Positions 1-6,789 of a stretch of DNA of 15,053 nucleotides are shown piece by piece; within the stretch, counting starts at the first letter, position 1; each line of letters begins with the position of its first letter. Made by a program: the position numbers and the translations under genes. Under the pieces are notes generated by a model that worked only from the letters and a program-made list of their open reading frames with translations, was not told the DNA's origin and searched no databases. The stretch comes from SM1-50 sp964467345 (lineage in GTDB: Archaea; Thermoplasmatota; E2; DHVEG-1): positions 1 to 15,053 of the forward strand of contig CAYXPY010000042.1 in the NCBI GenBank assembly GCA_964467345.1, read 5' to 3'.

Positions 1-17
1 AATTATCTCCATCAACC

Positions 18-25
18 TTTAAATA
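18..25. promoter_or_regulatory. TATA-like box near the left edge
   Basis: TTTAAATA matches the archaeal TATA consensus on either strand (TATTTAAA in reverse). Read on the minus strand it would serve a gene beyond the left edge of the window. Read on the plus strand it would only produce transcript antisense to the TMEM175-like gene. The minus-strand reading is more likely, but nothing here proves either. Confidence 0.3.
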
Positions 26-63
26 CTGTGCGTTTACGTTTGGTTTTTCCCAAACCAAGGACC

Positions 64-75
64 AAAAAAAAAAAA
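64..75 (-). terminator. Oligo-T terminator after the TMEM175-like gene
   Basis: Twelve consecutive A on the plus strand give T12 in the minus-strand transcript, about 30 bases after the stop codon at 106. Euryarchaeal RNA polymerase terminates on such oligo-T tracts. Just beyond it, 38-43 and 50-55 form a perfect 6-bp stem (GTTTGG/CCAAAC) with a 6-base loop. Confidence 0.6.
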
Positions 76-105
76 TTCTCTAGTACTTTCTTCATATACA
101 AGGTA

Positions 106-750
106 TTATCTGATGTATGTACGCTCAAAAAGAACGCCGATAGGGAAAGCAAAAAACCAGGTAACAAGAGACACTAACGGATTGAGATACGATAGTGGTA
201 TCGAAATCAAAAAAATACAAGGAGAGATCAGAAGCCGCAGGTTGAGTCGTTTTATAAAGGACACAGAAAGCATCTCATCTACTAATCGATGATTTCTTGA
301 GGCATGCAACCAAATCAACCAGAGGCCGACCCCAGTCATACCCGTAATAATGGCATACACCACCACCGCCACCTGCTGAGTCGGGTATTTACCAATCAAA
401 TCATTTGGGAAAGGAAGCAGAACGATAAACATCAGGAACAACAGGTTCAAGGAGATTAACCCACGATCATACTGTTTGATCTGATACATCGTACGATGAT
501 AGCTAATCCAGTAGCTTCCGATAATGAAAAATGTCAGAATGAAACTAATGAACCGTGGTAACAGCCCATAGATCTCATTGTTCAACTGTATCGCGATGAC
601 CTCTTCTGCAAGCTGTGGAACCCTGATATCAATAGCAAGAAACGTAATAGCAATCGCAAACACCGCATCACTAAACAAGGTCAATGTCGCAATACTAAAC
701 CCACGGGGAGTCTGCTGATCCATGTTCTTTGACGTTTTCGTAATGGACAT
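106..750 (-). CDS. TMEM175-family (DUF1211) integral membrane protein, putative potassium channel
   Basis: A 214-residue protein with about six hydrophobic segments (roughly residues 20-42, 62-83, 98-118, 125-148, 172-190 and 190-208). The first carries the family hallmark FSDAVFAIAIT (residues 26-36), where the FSD tripeptide begins the pore helix in TMEM175 proteins. Prokaryotic members are single-repeat, six-helix proteins of about 200 residues that assemble as tetrameric potassium channels; length and topology fit. Channel function is inferred from the family. Two starts are possible: ATG at 750 (used here) or ATG at 723, which gives a protein nine residues shorter and begins just before the conserved part. 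Neither has a clear Shine-Dalgarno site. The gene is divergent from the UbiA gene, and a run of 12 A (T on the coding strand) lies just after its stop. Its GC content is lower than that of the metabolic genes to the right. Confidence 0.85.
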   Translation of the reverse strand: MSITKTSKNMDQQTPRGFSIATLTLFSDAVFAIAITFLAIDIRVPQLAEEVIAIQLNNEIYGLLPRFISFILTFFIIGSYWISYHRTMYQIKQYDRGLISLNLLFLMFIVLLPFPNDLIGKYPTQQVAVVVYAIITGMTGVGLWLIWLHASRNHRLVDEMLSVSFIKRLNLRLLISPCIFLISIPLSYLNPLVSLVTWFFAFPIGVLFERTYIR

Positions 751-789
751 AGAACTATCAAAACAGAATGGAATGAAGAATTCATTTTC

Positions 790-810
790 TTTTCGTTCAA
801 AGGACGAAAA
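790..810. repeat. Hairpin or inverted repeat between divergent TMEM175-like and UbiA genes
   Basis: Perfect 7-bp arms TTTTCGT (790-796) and ACGAAAA (804-810) with a 7-base spacer. It lies in the divergent intergenic region, upstream of the UbiA TATA box and inside the leader expected for the minus-strand gene. It could be an operator or an RNA hairpin. The arms are short and AT-rich, so chance is possible. Confidence 0.35.
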
Positions 811-832
811 CCTTCTTTGATTTTTCCATACA

Positions 833-840
833 TTAAAATA
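833..840 (+). promoter_or_regulatory. TATA box for the UbiA gene
   Basis: TTAAAATA is centred about 28 bases before the ATG at 865, and no Shine-Dalgarno site precedes that ATG. This is the spacing expected if transcription starts at or next to the ATG, that is, a leaderless mRNA. Confidence 0.5.
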
Positions 841-864
841 GACAAAAAAGGTTGAAGCGCTACG

Positions 865-1722
865 ATGACAAATGCAAGGAAGATTAAGGGAATCATAGCG
901 CTCTTCCGCATAGAACTCCCCCTTGCCGCGGGACTCTGTGTCCTCGCAGGAGCCCTCATCGCCACAGGAAACACCAGCGACCCCTTTCGTTTACTCCTTG
1001 GATTCCTCGTTGGATTCTTCCTCTCCAGCGCCGCCCTCATCTTCAATGATTATTTTGATGTTGAAAGCGATAAAATCAATGCCCCCCACCGACCGATACC
1101 ATCAGAAGCGGTCACACCAACAGAGGTCCTCCTTCTCACAGTGCTTACCACAAGTATCGGACTTACCGCTGCATTCCTCATTAGTATCCCAGCTTTTACG
1201 ATAGCGGTCCTCTTCTATCTTATCGGGGTCATCTACAACTGGAAAGCCAAAGAGACAGGACTGCCGGGGAACCTACTTGTCAGCAGCTCGGTTGCCATCA
1301 CATTCATCTTCGGTGGCATAACCGTCGGACAACCATGGAACCCCATGGTCTGGTTCTTCGCTGCCATCGTATTCTTTATCGATCTCGGGGAGGAGATCGC
1401 CTCAGGGGCGATGGATATCGAGGGAGACAAAAAACGAAAATCACAATCACTTGCCCTAACCAAAGGCAAACAGGCAGCCATACACATCGCAAGTGCCTTC
1501 TTCCTCCTCGTCATCCTCATCAGCATCATTCCCTTCATCTTCCACTGGTTCGGCACTCCCTACCTCCTCATGATCCTCCTTATGGATACCATAATCCTCA
1601 TCTCAACCCTCCTCCTCCTACGTAGCACCACCCCACAACAAGGACGCCGTTACCTCCGCGGTATCTATCTTGGAGCAACCATGAGCCTCCTTGCTTTTGT
1701 TATCGGACAATTCTTCACATAA
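865..1722 (+). CDS. UbiA-family prenyltransferase, probable digeranylgeranylglyceryl phosphate synthase
   Basis: A 285-residue polytopic membrane protein with both aspartate-rich UbiA motifs. The first is NDYFDVESD (residues 61-69), continuing into a KINAPHRPIPS block. The second is DIEGDKKRKSQSL (184-196). These residues bind the Mg-prenyl diphosphate. The sequence after motif 1 is typical of the archaeal enzyme that adds the second geranylgeranyl chain to geranylgeranylglyceryl phosphate (EC 2.5.1.42), a committed step of ether-lipid synthesis at the membrane. YNWKAKETGLPGNLLVS (124-140) is also characteristic. Archaea carry several UbiA paralogues, including those for quinone and heme side chains, so the lipid assignment is probable rather than certain. 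The ATG at 865 fits a leaderless transcript from the TATA box at 833-840. pyrE follows after 62 bases with its own promoter, so the two are probably not strictly co-transcribed. Confidence 0.85.
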   Translation: MTNARKIKGIIALFRIELPLAAGLCVLAGALIATGNTSDPFRLLLGFLVGFFLSSAALIFNDYFDVESDKINAPHRPIPSEAVTPTEVLLLTVLTTSIGLTAAFLISIPAFTIAVLFYLIGVIYNWKAKETGLPGNLLVSSSVAITFIFGGITVGQPWNPMVWFFAAIVFFIDLGEEIASGAMDIEGDKKRKSQSLALTKGKQAAIHIASAFFLLVILISIIPFIFHWFGTPYLLMILLMDTIILISTLLLLRSTTPQQGRRYLRGIYLGATMSLLAFVIGQFFT

Positions 1723-1749
1723 AAAAGCCCTTGAACAGTAAAATGTAAA

Positions 1750-1757
1750 ATTATAAA
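1750..1757 (+). promoter_or_regulatory. TATA box for pyrE
   Basis: ATTATAAA lies about 30 bases before the pyrE ATG at 1785, which has no Shine-Dalgarno site. This predicts a leaderless or nearly leaderless pyrE transcript that probably also reads into purD. Confidence 0.5.
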
Positions 1758-1784
1758 TCATGAAAATCGTTACCCTCCTGTGAT

Positions 1785-2324
1785 ATGAAGAAAGAGACAC
1801 TCATCCAACAGCTCAAAGAATGCGGTGCCATCAAATTCGGCAGATTCGTCCTCACCTCAGGAGCAATCAGCGACTACTACATCGACATCAAAAAAGCAAG
1901 CACCGACCCCAAGATCCTCAAAATCATCGCACAAGAAATGAGCCTTTACACAAAAGGCTACGACCTGCTCGCCGGCATGGAGCTAGGGGCTGTCCCCCTT
2001 GTGGTCGCAGTGTCACTGGAAACACAGATCCCCTATGTCATCATCAGGAAAGAGAAACGGGAACATGGGACCGGCAAACAAATCGAAGGCGGCGATGTCA
2101 AAGGAAAAAGCGTGCTTATCATCGAAGACGTCACCACCAGCGGAGGATCCGTCATAAAGACCATCCAGATCCTTCGTGAGAACAACGCAGAGGTCGAAAA
2201 AGCACTTGTCGTCGTCGACCGGGAAGCAGGCACACGGGAGAAACTCAAAAAACTCGAAGTCGAGTTCATCCCACTGGTCAGTGTCAGCGAAATCCTCAAA
2301 AACAAACAAAGTGAAAAAAAATAA
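1785..2324 (+). CDS. pyrE: Orotate phosphoribosyltransferase
   Basis: Transfers the phosphoribosyl group of PRPP to orotate, giving OMP in de novo pyrimidine synthesis (EC 2.4.2.10). The 179-residue length matches archaeal PyrE. The PRPP-binding loop is VLIIEDVTTSGGSV (residues 110-123), with the acidic pair E114-D115. The N-terminal substrate segment FVLTSGAISDYYID (21-34) and the catalytic-loop region IRKEKREHGTGKQIEG (87-102) are both present. The ATG at 1785 is chosen because homologues start a few residues before this N-terminal helix and a TATA box sits about 30 bases upstream. purD starts 44 bases after its stop with its own Shine-Dalgarno site, so pyrE, purD and the GTPase gene probably form one transcript, joining pyrimidine and purine synthesis. 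Confidence 0.95.
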   Translation: MKKETLIQQLKECGAIKFGRFVLTSGAISDYYIDIKKASTDPKILKIIAQEMSLYTKGYDLLAGMELGAVPLVVAVSLETQIPYVIIRKEKREHGTGKQIEGGDVKGKSVLIIEDVTTSGGSVIKTIQILRENNAEVEKALVVVDREAGTREKLKKLEVEFIPLVSVSEILKNKQSEKK

Positions 2325-2368
2325 TCCAAACATCATCACATAAAAAAACAAGAAGAAGAGGGGAGCCT

Positions 2369-3703
2369 ATGAACATACTAGTAGTCGGAGGAGGCGCACG
2401 AGAGCATGCAATCTGCGATGCGGTCAGAAGATCAAACGACAGCACCCTGTTTTCTGTCATGAGCAACCGTAACCCAGGCATCGAAAGACTCTCCACAGAA
2501 CACCTCCTGATAAAAGAGACACAAATCAAGGATGTCGTGTTGTTCGCAAAAAAGAAACACATCGACATCGTTCTCATCGGACCAGAAGCACCCTTGGAAG
2601 CAGGGCTCACCGATGCACTATTAAAAGAAGGGATACCGACCTGTGCGCCGACGAAAAACGCGGCACGAATAGAAACAGACAAAGAATGGATGCGCTGGCT
2701 CCTGAGCAAACATAGCATCCCCGGGCAACTGAAACATCAGAGTTTCACCGACCCTCGTGAAGCAGCAGCATTCATCCAAGACCTTGACGCCCAGGTCGCA
2801 CTCAAACCCATCGGCCTGACCGGTGGCAAAGGAGTACAAGTCGCAGGGGATCATTTCAACGGCACCGCCCAAGCCATGGCCTATGTCACCAAGGTCATCG
2901 ACCAAAAAATCGGCGGAGCAGCCAAAGTACTCATCGAAGAAAAAGCAATCGGAGAAGAGTTCACCCTGCAGGGGTTCACCGACGGCACACACCTCGTCGC
3001 CCTTCCAGCAGTCCAGGACCACAAACGACTCTTACCAGACGACAACGGCCCAAACACCGGAGGCATGGGGTCGTACTCCTGCGCAAACGGACTACTCCCG
3101 TTCCTACCAAGACAAGACTATGACAAAGCAGTCCGAATCCTCCAACAGATCATCCATGCCCTGGGAAAAGAACACAGCACCTACATCGGACCGATCTACG
3201 GCCAGTTCATCCTCACCGCACAGGGGGTAAAAATCATCGAGGTCAACGCACGTTTCGGCGACCCGGAGGCAATGAACGTCCTTCCCTTGCTACAGACCGA
3301 TTATATTCAGCTCTGCAAAGCGATGCTGGACAGCACCCTCTCCACCACAGACATTGACATCGATAAGAAATCAACAGTCTGCAAATACGTTGTCCCGGAG
3401 GGATACGGCGTGAAAAGCATGGTCGGAGAACCAATCCATGTCGACGAAACAGCACTGCAGAAAACCGGGGCACTGTTGTTCTACGCATCCGTCAACAAAA
3501 AAGATGACCATATCCTCACCGGTTCCTCACGCTCCCTTGCCGTTGTCGGCACAAGCCAGACCCTTGAGGATGCTGAAAAGATCTGTGAAAAAGCACTCGG
3601 CTACATCACCGGGGATCATCTCTTCATCCGCCATGATATAGGGACAAAAGCACTGTTACAGAAACGCATCAACCATATGAAGGAGATACGGAAAAAAGCA
3701 TGA
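2369..3703 (+). CDS. purD: Phosphoribosylamine-glycine ligase (GAR synthetase)
   Basis: Catalyses the ATP-dependent joining of glycine to 5-phosphoribosylamine, the second step of de novo purine synthesis (EC 6.3.4.13). At 444 residues it is a normal length for stand-alone PurD. It starts with the nucleotide-fold signature VVGGGAREHA (5-14). It then shows the ATP-grasp features: LKPIGLTGGKGV (145-156), the PAVQDHKR segment (213-220), the loop DNGPNTGGMGSYS (225-237) and the metal-binding VNARFGDPE (292-300). The start is supported by a Shine-Dalgarno site GAGGGGA at 2358-2364, five bases before the ATG. The stop overlaps the ATG of the GTPase gene as ATGA, indicating translational coupling. 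The next purine enzyme, PurN, is not in this window; whether fhs (6790-8439) supplies one-carbon units to this pathway is inference. Confidence 0.95.
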   Translation: MNILVVGGGAREHAICDAVRRSNDSTLFSVMSNRNPGIERLSTEHLLIKETQIKDVVLFAKKKHIDIVLIGPEAPLEAGLTDALLKEGIPTCAPTKNAARIETDKEWMRWLLSKHSIPGQLKHQSFTDPREAAAFIQDLDAQVALKPIGLTGGKGVQVAGDHFNGTAQAMAYVTKVIDQKIGGAAKVLIEEKAIGEEFTLQGFTDGTHLVALPAVQDHKRLLPDDNGPNTGGMGSYSCANGLLPFLPRQDYDKAVRILQQIIHALGKEHSTYIGPIYGQFILTAQGVKIIEVNARFGDPEAMNVLPLLQTDYIQLCKAMLDSTLSTTDIDIDKKSTVCKYVVPEGYGVKSMVGEPIHVDETALQKTGALLFYASVNKKDDHILTGSSRSLAVVGTSQTLEDAEKICEKALGYITGDHLFIRHDIGTKALLQKRINHMKEIRKKA

Positions 3704-4473
3704 AACAAGAAATCTTCCTCTACTATATCGGAACCGCTGGGTCAGGGAAATCAACCCTGACGGCATGCACACAGCGCTGGTGCAGGGACCGTGGGCTTGA
3801 CGCTATCATCGTCAACCTTGACCCTGGCGCGGAGAACCTCCCCTACGAGCCTGACGTCGACATCAGGGACTGGATCTCCTTACGCGAGGTCATGGAAACC
3901 AATCATCTTGGACCGAACGGGGCGCAAATCGCCTGTGCGGACATGATAGCCCTGAACACCGGGGATGTCAAAGAAAGCATCAACTCGTTCAAAGCAGACT
4001 ACATCCTGCTTGATACACCAGGGCAGCTGGAGCTGTTCGTGTTCCGGGAATCAGGCAAATACACCGTCAAGTTCCTCAGCCCGGAGAAATCAGCCATCTG
4101 CTATCTGCTTGATCCCCTGCTTGCCCGGTCAGCATCCGGGTTCGTCTCCCAGCTGCTGCTTGCGATATCAACGAACCTGCGGCTCAACCAGCCTCAGATA
4201 AACATCCTCAGCAAAGCAGACCTGCTGACACAAAAAGAACTCAGCCTCATCCAACGATGGTCCCAGGACCCTGAGGACATCTACGATGCGCTCTACAAAG
4301 AGGAATCGACCATGCATCGGCAGATGAGCGAACAGATCCTGCAGCTGATCAAAGACCTTGGGGGGTACAGCAACCTGATAGCGACCTCGCAGAAAAATTT
4401 CCTAGGCATCGAGGATATCTACACGGAACTCCAGCAGCAGTTCGAAGGCGGAGAGGACCTGCTGAAAGACTAG
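3700..4473 (+). CDS. GPN-loop GTPase (XAB1/Gpn family)
   Basis: A 257-residue cytoplasmic GTPase. G1/P-loop: GTAGSGKST (11-19). The defining Gly-Pro-Asn insert: LGPNGA (70-75), which completes the active site of the partner in the dimer. G3: DTPGQ (105-109). G4: SKAD (171-174). Archaeal members form homodimers. Eukaryotic relatives assemble and import RNA polymerase II, but the archaeal role is not settled. The start codon overlaps the purD stop (ATGA), with a GGAGAT element about 13 bases upstream. The TAG stop at 4471-4473 directly abuts the stop of the convergent RPA-associated gene, leaving no intergenic base. Its place next to an RPA operon hints at a role in information processing, but purD coupling is the firmer link. 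Family call is very secure, cellular role unknown. Confidence 0.93.
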   Translation: MKQEIFLYYIGTAGSGKSTLTACTQRWCRDRGLDAIIVNLDPGAENLPYEPDVDIRDWISLREVMETNHLGPNGAQIACADMIALNTGDVKESINSFKADYILLDTPGQLELFVFRESGKYTVKFLSPEKSAICYLLDPLLARSASGFVSQLLLAISTNLRLNQPQINILSKADLLTQKELSLIQRWSQDPEDIYDALYKEESTMHRQMSEQILQLIKDLGGYSNLIATSQKNFLGIEDIYTELQQQFEGGEDLLKD

Positions 4474-5409
4474 CTAGGTTGTCTTGATCGTCCCAAGCAT
4501 CGGCTCATAAATAAAGCCTTTATCCATCAACGAGTTCAACGCTTCTTCGATAGCATTCTCGTCAAGGCCTTTGTTTTTTGCACGTTCCATAATACTATCC
4601 CAGGGGGCGCCATCCTCACCTTCCAGTTCTTTGATGGTGTCCAACACCACGGTCTCCGGGTCTTCACCACCAGCAGGTTTCTCAGAGTCCTGCGGTTTTT
4701 GTTTCTTTGGTTTCTTAGAGTCCTTTTTGGTTTCCTTCCTCTGCTGGACCGCCTCAAGGGCTTCCTGCTGCTGGACGGTCTCGAACTTCTCAGTCGCACC
4801 AGGTCGGATGAACTGCAGGCTTTCCCGGATCAAGGTGGCGTACTTGGTGATGTCAACAGAGCCGTATTTCTTCAACGCAGCCACAATCCCTTCAGATAGT
4901 TCCCTGCTGTAGCCGAGTTTCTTCAGGTCGTAGGCGTTGGGTTGCGGCATCTTCATAGCCTCCACCATCGCACCCATCCGTTGTTTTGTCTGCAGACAGG
5001 CTTCGATGATCCAGCGGTCCCGTGCCTCAGCGGTGATCTCACGGATCAGCTCGGGACGCAGCGACACATACAGGGTTCCTTCCTCAGGGATATAGGTGCG
5101 GACCTTGCCGACCACGGCGACAAACGCAGGCACCTCGATGCTTTGCAGCTTCTGGGTCGCCTCTGCCTGGTACTGACCGGAATAAATCGTAAACACCCCG
5201 GTCGGGTCAGACACATGCGCCCGGAGGTACTCCCCGCCCTCCATGACGCTTTCCACATCGGTCAGCACCCCGGCGATGAACACCCGGTTGACCTTACTAC
5301 CCAGGGGGGTCACCACGTAGGAGGGCACCTTCTCCCCGGTGCCTTTTATCTCAAGAGCCGCGTCGTTGTACTCCGCAGCGAAAATACGCCAGGCTGGCTC
5401 TCGTTTCAT
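4474..5409 (-). CDS. RPA-associated protein: OB fold plus C-terminal winged helix
   Basis: A 311-residue protein resembling the euryarchaeal RPA-family subunit group (COG3390 type) that partners the large multi-OB RPA. An OB fold is expected at about 40-125 (RVFIAGVLTDVESV, then AHVSDPTGVFTIYSGQY, then FVAVVGKVRTY). A helical region follows (125-205), then a Lys/Gln/Glu-rich flexible linker (about 210-250). A C-terminal domain (251-309) reads as a winged helix, resembling the C-terminus of eukaryotic RPA32 and archaeal MCM. Its likely role is to bind single-stranded DNA with the upstream gene product in replication and repair, with the winged helix recruiting partners. Its ATG overlaps the stop of the large RPA gene by four bases, so the two are translationally coupled. 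The domain assignment of the C-terminal part is my reading of its pattern and has not been computed. Confidence 0.85.
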   Translation of the reverse strand: MKREPAWRIFAAEYNDAALEIKGTGEKVPSYVVTPLGSKVNRVFIAGVLTDVESVMEGGEYLRAHVSDPTGVFTIYSGQYQAEATQKLQSIEVPAFVAVVGKVRTYIPEEGTLYVSLRPELIREITAEARDRWIIEACLQTKQRMGAMVEAMKMPQPNAYDLKKLGYSRELSEGIVAALKKYGSVDITKYATLIRESLQFIRPGATEKFETVQQQEALEAVQQRKETKKDSKKPKKQKPQDSEKPAGGEDPETVVLDTIKELEGEDGAPWDSIMERAKNKGLDENAIEEALNSLMDKGFIYEPMLGTIKTT

Positions 5410-6695
5410 AGGAACTCCTCCAGCTCATGGGATAAGCGTTCTGCCTCGGTCGCGACATCAAAATCAGTTCGTTGTGCATCCCGGGCGATCAGGGTGATCC
5501 CGAACTGGTCGCCCAGCGCGTTGCCCTGCAGACTGATCCGATGGCCGAACAACGCGGTGTTCATCTCCTCGATAAGATGGTCATCTCCTTCTGAATCCTC
5601 CATGGTCTTCCCTAGGAGTTTTTCCGTCAAGTCTTTGCCAAGGATGGCACTCACAGACCCGGTCCCATCGTCCAGCACCAGTTTCATGCGCATGTCTGTC
5701 TTGCCCTCGACCGTGCCATGGATGGCACAGGCACCCTGTTGCAGGACACGGTTGCACTGGGGGCATCGCTGCACCAGCCCAGAGCCTTTCCGGATCTCGA
5801 TGACAGTGCCTTCCACTTCGATGTCCAAGGCTCCGTTCCGCTCCGCAAGCTCTGCGAGGGGTATTTTCTGGGTTTTAATGTCCTTTTTTGATATTGTGTT
5901 TGCATCAAGTTTCTCGACGGTTGCTTTCTCATCAAATGTGAACTGTGGGATCCCTTTCCAGGTTTTCACATAGCCGCCTTTGATACGAAGAACCACGCCT
6001 TCCTTTAATTTGAAGTCATGCCAGGCGGTGAACTGGGCTTTGCCGGTCTCATCCCCCAGCATCCCGGAAAAGACCTTTTTTTTCTGACCGGAGATGTCGA
6101 CTTCGCGTTCCTGTAGCTGCAGGATGCGTGCGACAAGTTCGACAGAGGAAAGACCCCCGCGGAGTTCATTGACCTTATATTCTCGTGGGTCAAGGTTCAC
6201 CTCCGGCATCTCTGATGCATCGGTCTTGGTGACCTTTGTTCGGTCACCGAAATTCACTTTGAGGGCGCCTTGCCATTCTTTGGTATAGGCGTTGGTGATG
6301 TCCACCACAGCGCCTTTTTCAAGTTCGAAATCCTTCCAGGCGGTAAACTGAACAGTCCCGCTCTCGTCCCCAAGGATCCCATAGTAAATCTTCCGGGCTT
6401 CCCCTTTGACGGTGATGTCACGGGGGTTGACGGAGACGATTCGGCAGAGGACATGCACGCTTTGCTGATTGGGTTTGAGATCCACGAGCAGACTGCGCTC
6501 AGTGGAGGGTGGTTGTTTGAAGGTCCCACCGAACTTTTTGACAAGTGTTTGTTTCGCATGATCAAGGGGAACACCGTATTCTAAGAACTTCTTGAGTTCC
6601 TTTTCCAGTTCCTCTCGACTGATTTCTTTCCCGGAGGCTTCACGGAGTGCTTCTAAAATATCATCAATCTGCTGTTCGATAGTATCCTCAGCCAT
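5406..6695 (-). CDS. Replication factor A, large subunit: three OB folds and a zinc finger
   Basis: Single-stranded DNA-binding protein of replication, repair and recombination; 429 residues from the ATG at 6695. Layout: N-terminal helical domain (1-60), OB1 (about 75-160), OB2 (about 180-265), OB3 (about 285-405) with an embedded zinc site. OB1 and OB2 share the motif GxLGDExGxxQFTAWxDFxLxxG, so they look like a duplication. The zinc site is CPQC-x8-CAIH (C311, C314, C323, H326), as in archaeal RPA41-type proteins. A longer reading from TTG at 6713 is possible. I chose the ATG because a Shine-Dalgarno-like GAGGA (6706-6702 on the coding strand) lies just upstream of it and MAEDTIEQQ is a sensible N-terminus. 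It is the first gene of the RPA operon, with a TATA box at 6749-6756 inside a large inverted repeat. Expected length and motifs are complete. Confidence 0.92.
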   Translation of the reverse strand: MAEDTIEQQIDDILEALREASGKEISREELEKELKKFLEYGVPLDHAKQTLVKKFGGTFKQPPSTERSLLVDLKPNQQSVHVLCRIVSVNPRDITVKGEARKIYYGILGDESGTVQFTAWKDFELEKGAVVDITNAYTKEWQGALKVNFGDRTKVTKTDASEMPEVNLDPREYKVNELRGGLSSVELVARILQLQEREVDISGQKKKVFSGMLGDETGKAQFTAWHDFKLKEGVVLRIKGGYVKTWKGIPQFTFDEKATVEKLDANTISKKDIKTQKIPLAELAERNGALDIEVEGTVIEIRKGSGLVQRCPQCNRVLQQGACAIHGTVEGKTDMRMKLVLDDGTGSVSAILGKDLTEKLLGKTMEDSEGDDHLIEEMNTALFGHRISLQGNALGDQFGITLIARDAQRTDFDVATEAERLSHELEEFL

Positions 6696-6728
6696 AAATG
6701 ATTCCTCGCCCAACTTTTTTTTATGCTG

Positions 6729-6743
6729 ATGTGAGAATCACAT
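6729..6743. promoter_or_regulatory. Perfect inverted repeat at the RPA transcription start, possible operator
   Basis: ATGTGA-GAA-TCACAT: 6-bp perfect arms with a 3-base spacer. It lies between the RPA TATA box and the predicted transcription start, the usual place for an archaeal repressor site. The size and symmetry suit a dimeric helix-turn-helix protein. The binding factor is unknown. Confidence 0.5.
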
Positions 6744-6782
6744 TTTGCTATATAAAGAGTACTATAGTACTATATAGCAAAA
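6743..6782. repeat. Nested palindrome between fhs and the RPA operon
   Basis: Outer arms TTTTGCTATATA (6743-6754) and TATATAGCAAAA (6771-6782) are perfect 12-bp inverted repeats. Inside is a perfect 14-bp palindrome AGTACTATAGTACT (6758-6771), which is also part of a tandem duplication of AGTACTAT (6758-6765 and 6766-6773). The element fills most of the gap between the fhs stop (6790) and the RPA leader. It could be a protein-binding site, or an RNA hairpin ending the fhs transcript, as both genes are on the minus strand. Both arms contain TATA-like sequence, so binding here would compete with TBP. Confidence 0.75.
6749..6756 (-). promoter_or_regulatory. TATA box of the RPA operon
   Basis: TTTATATA on the minus strand, centred near 6752, predicts transcription start near 6727 and a leader of about 32 bases holding the GAGGA site before the ATG at 6695. 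It coincides with the left arm of the 6743-6782 inverted repeat. Confidence 0.55.
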
Positions 6783-6789
6783 CGAGGGA

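Noticed and set aside
681..1046. 121-codon minus-strand frame across the TMEM175/UbiA divergent region
   Set aside because: It overlaps the start of both genes, lacks family features, and would span two promoters.
4942..5973. 343-codon open frame on the plus strand opposite the RPA genes
   Set aside because: It lies wholly antisense to two well-supported RPA genes, spans their junction, and its sequence is compositionally odd with no motif. It is a by-product of GC-rich codons.
6696..6713. TTG start for the large RPA gene
   Set aside because: The ATG six codons further on has a suitably placed GAGGA site and the usual N-terminus.
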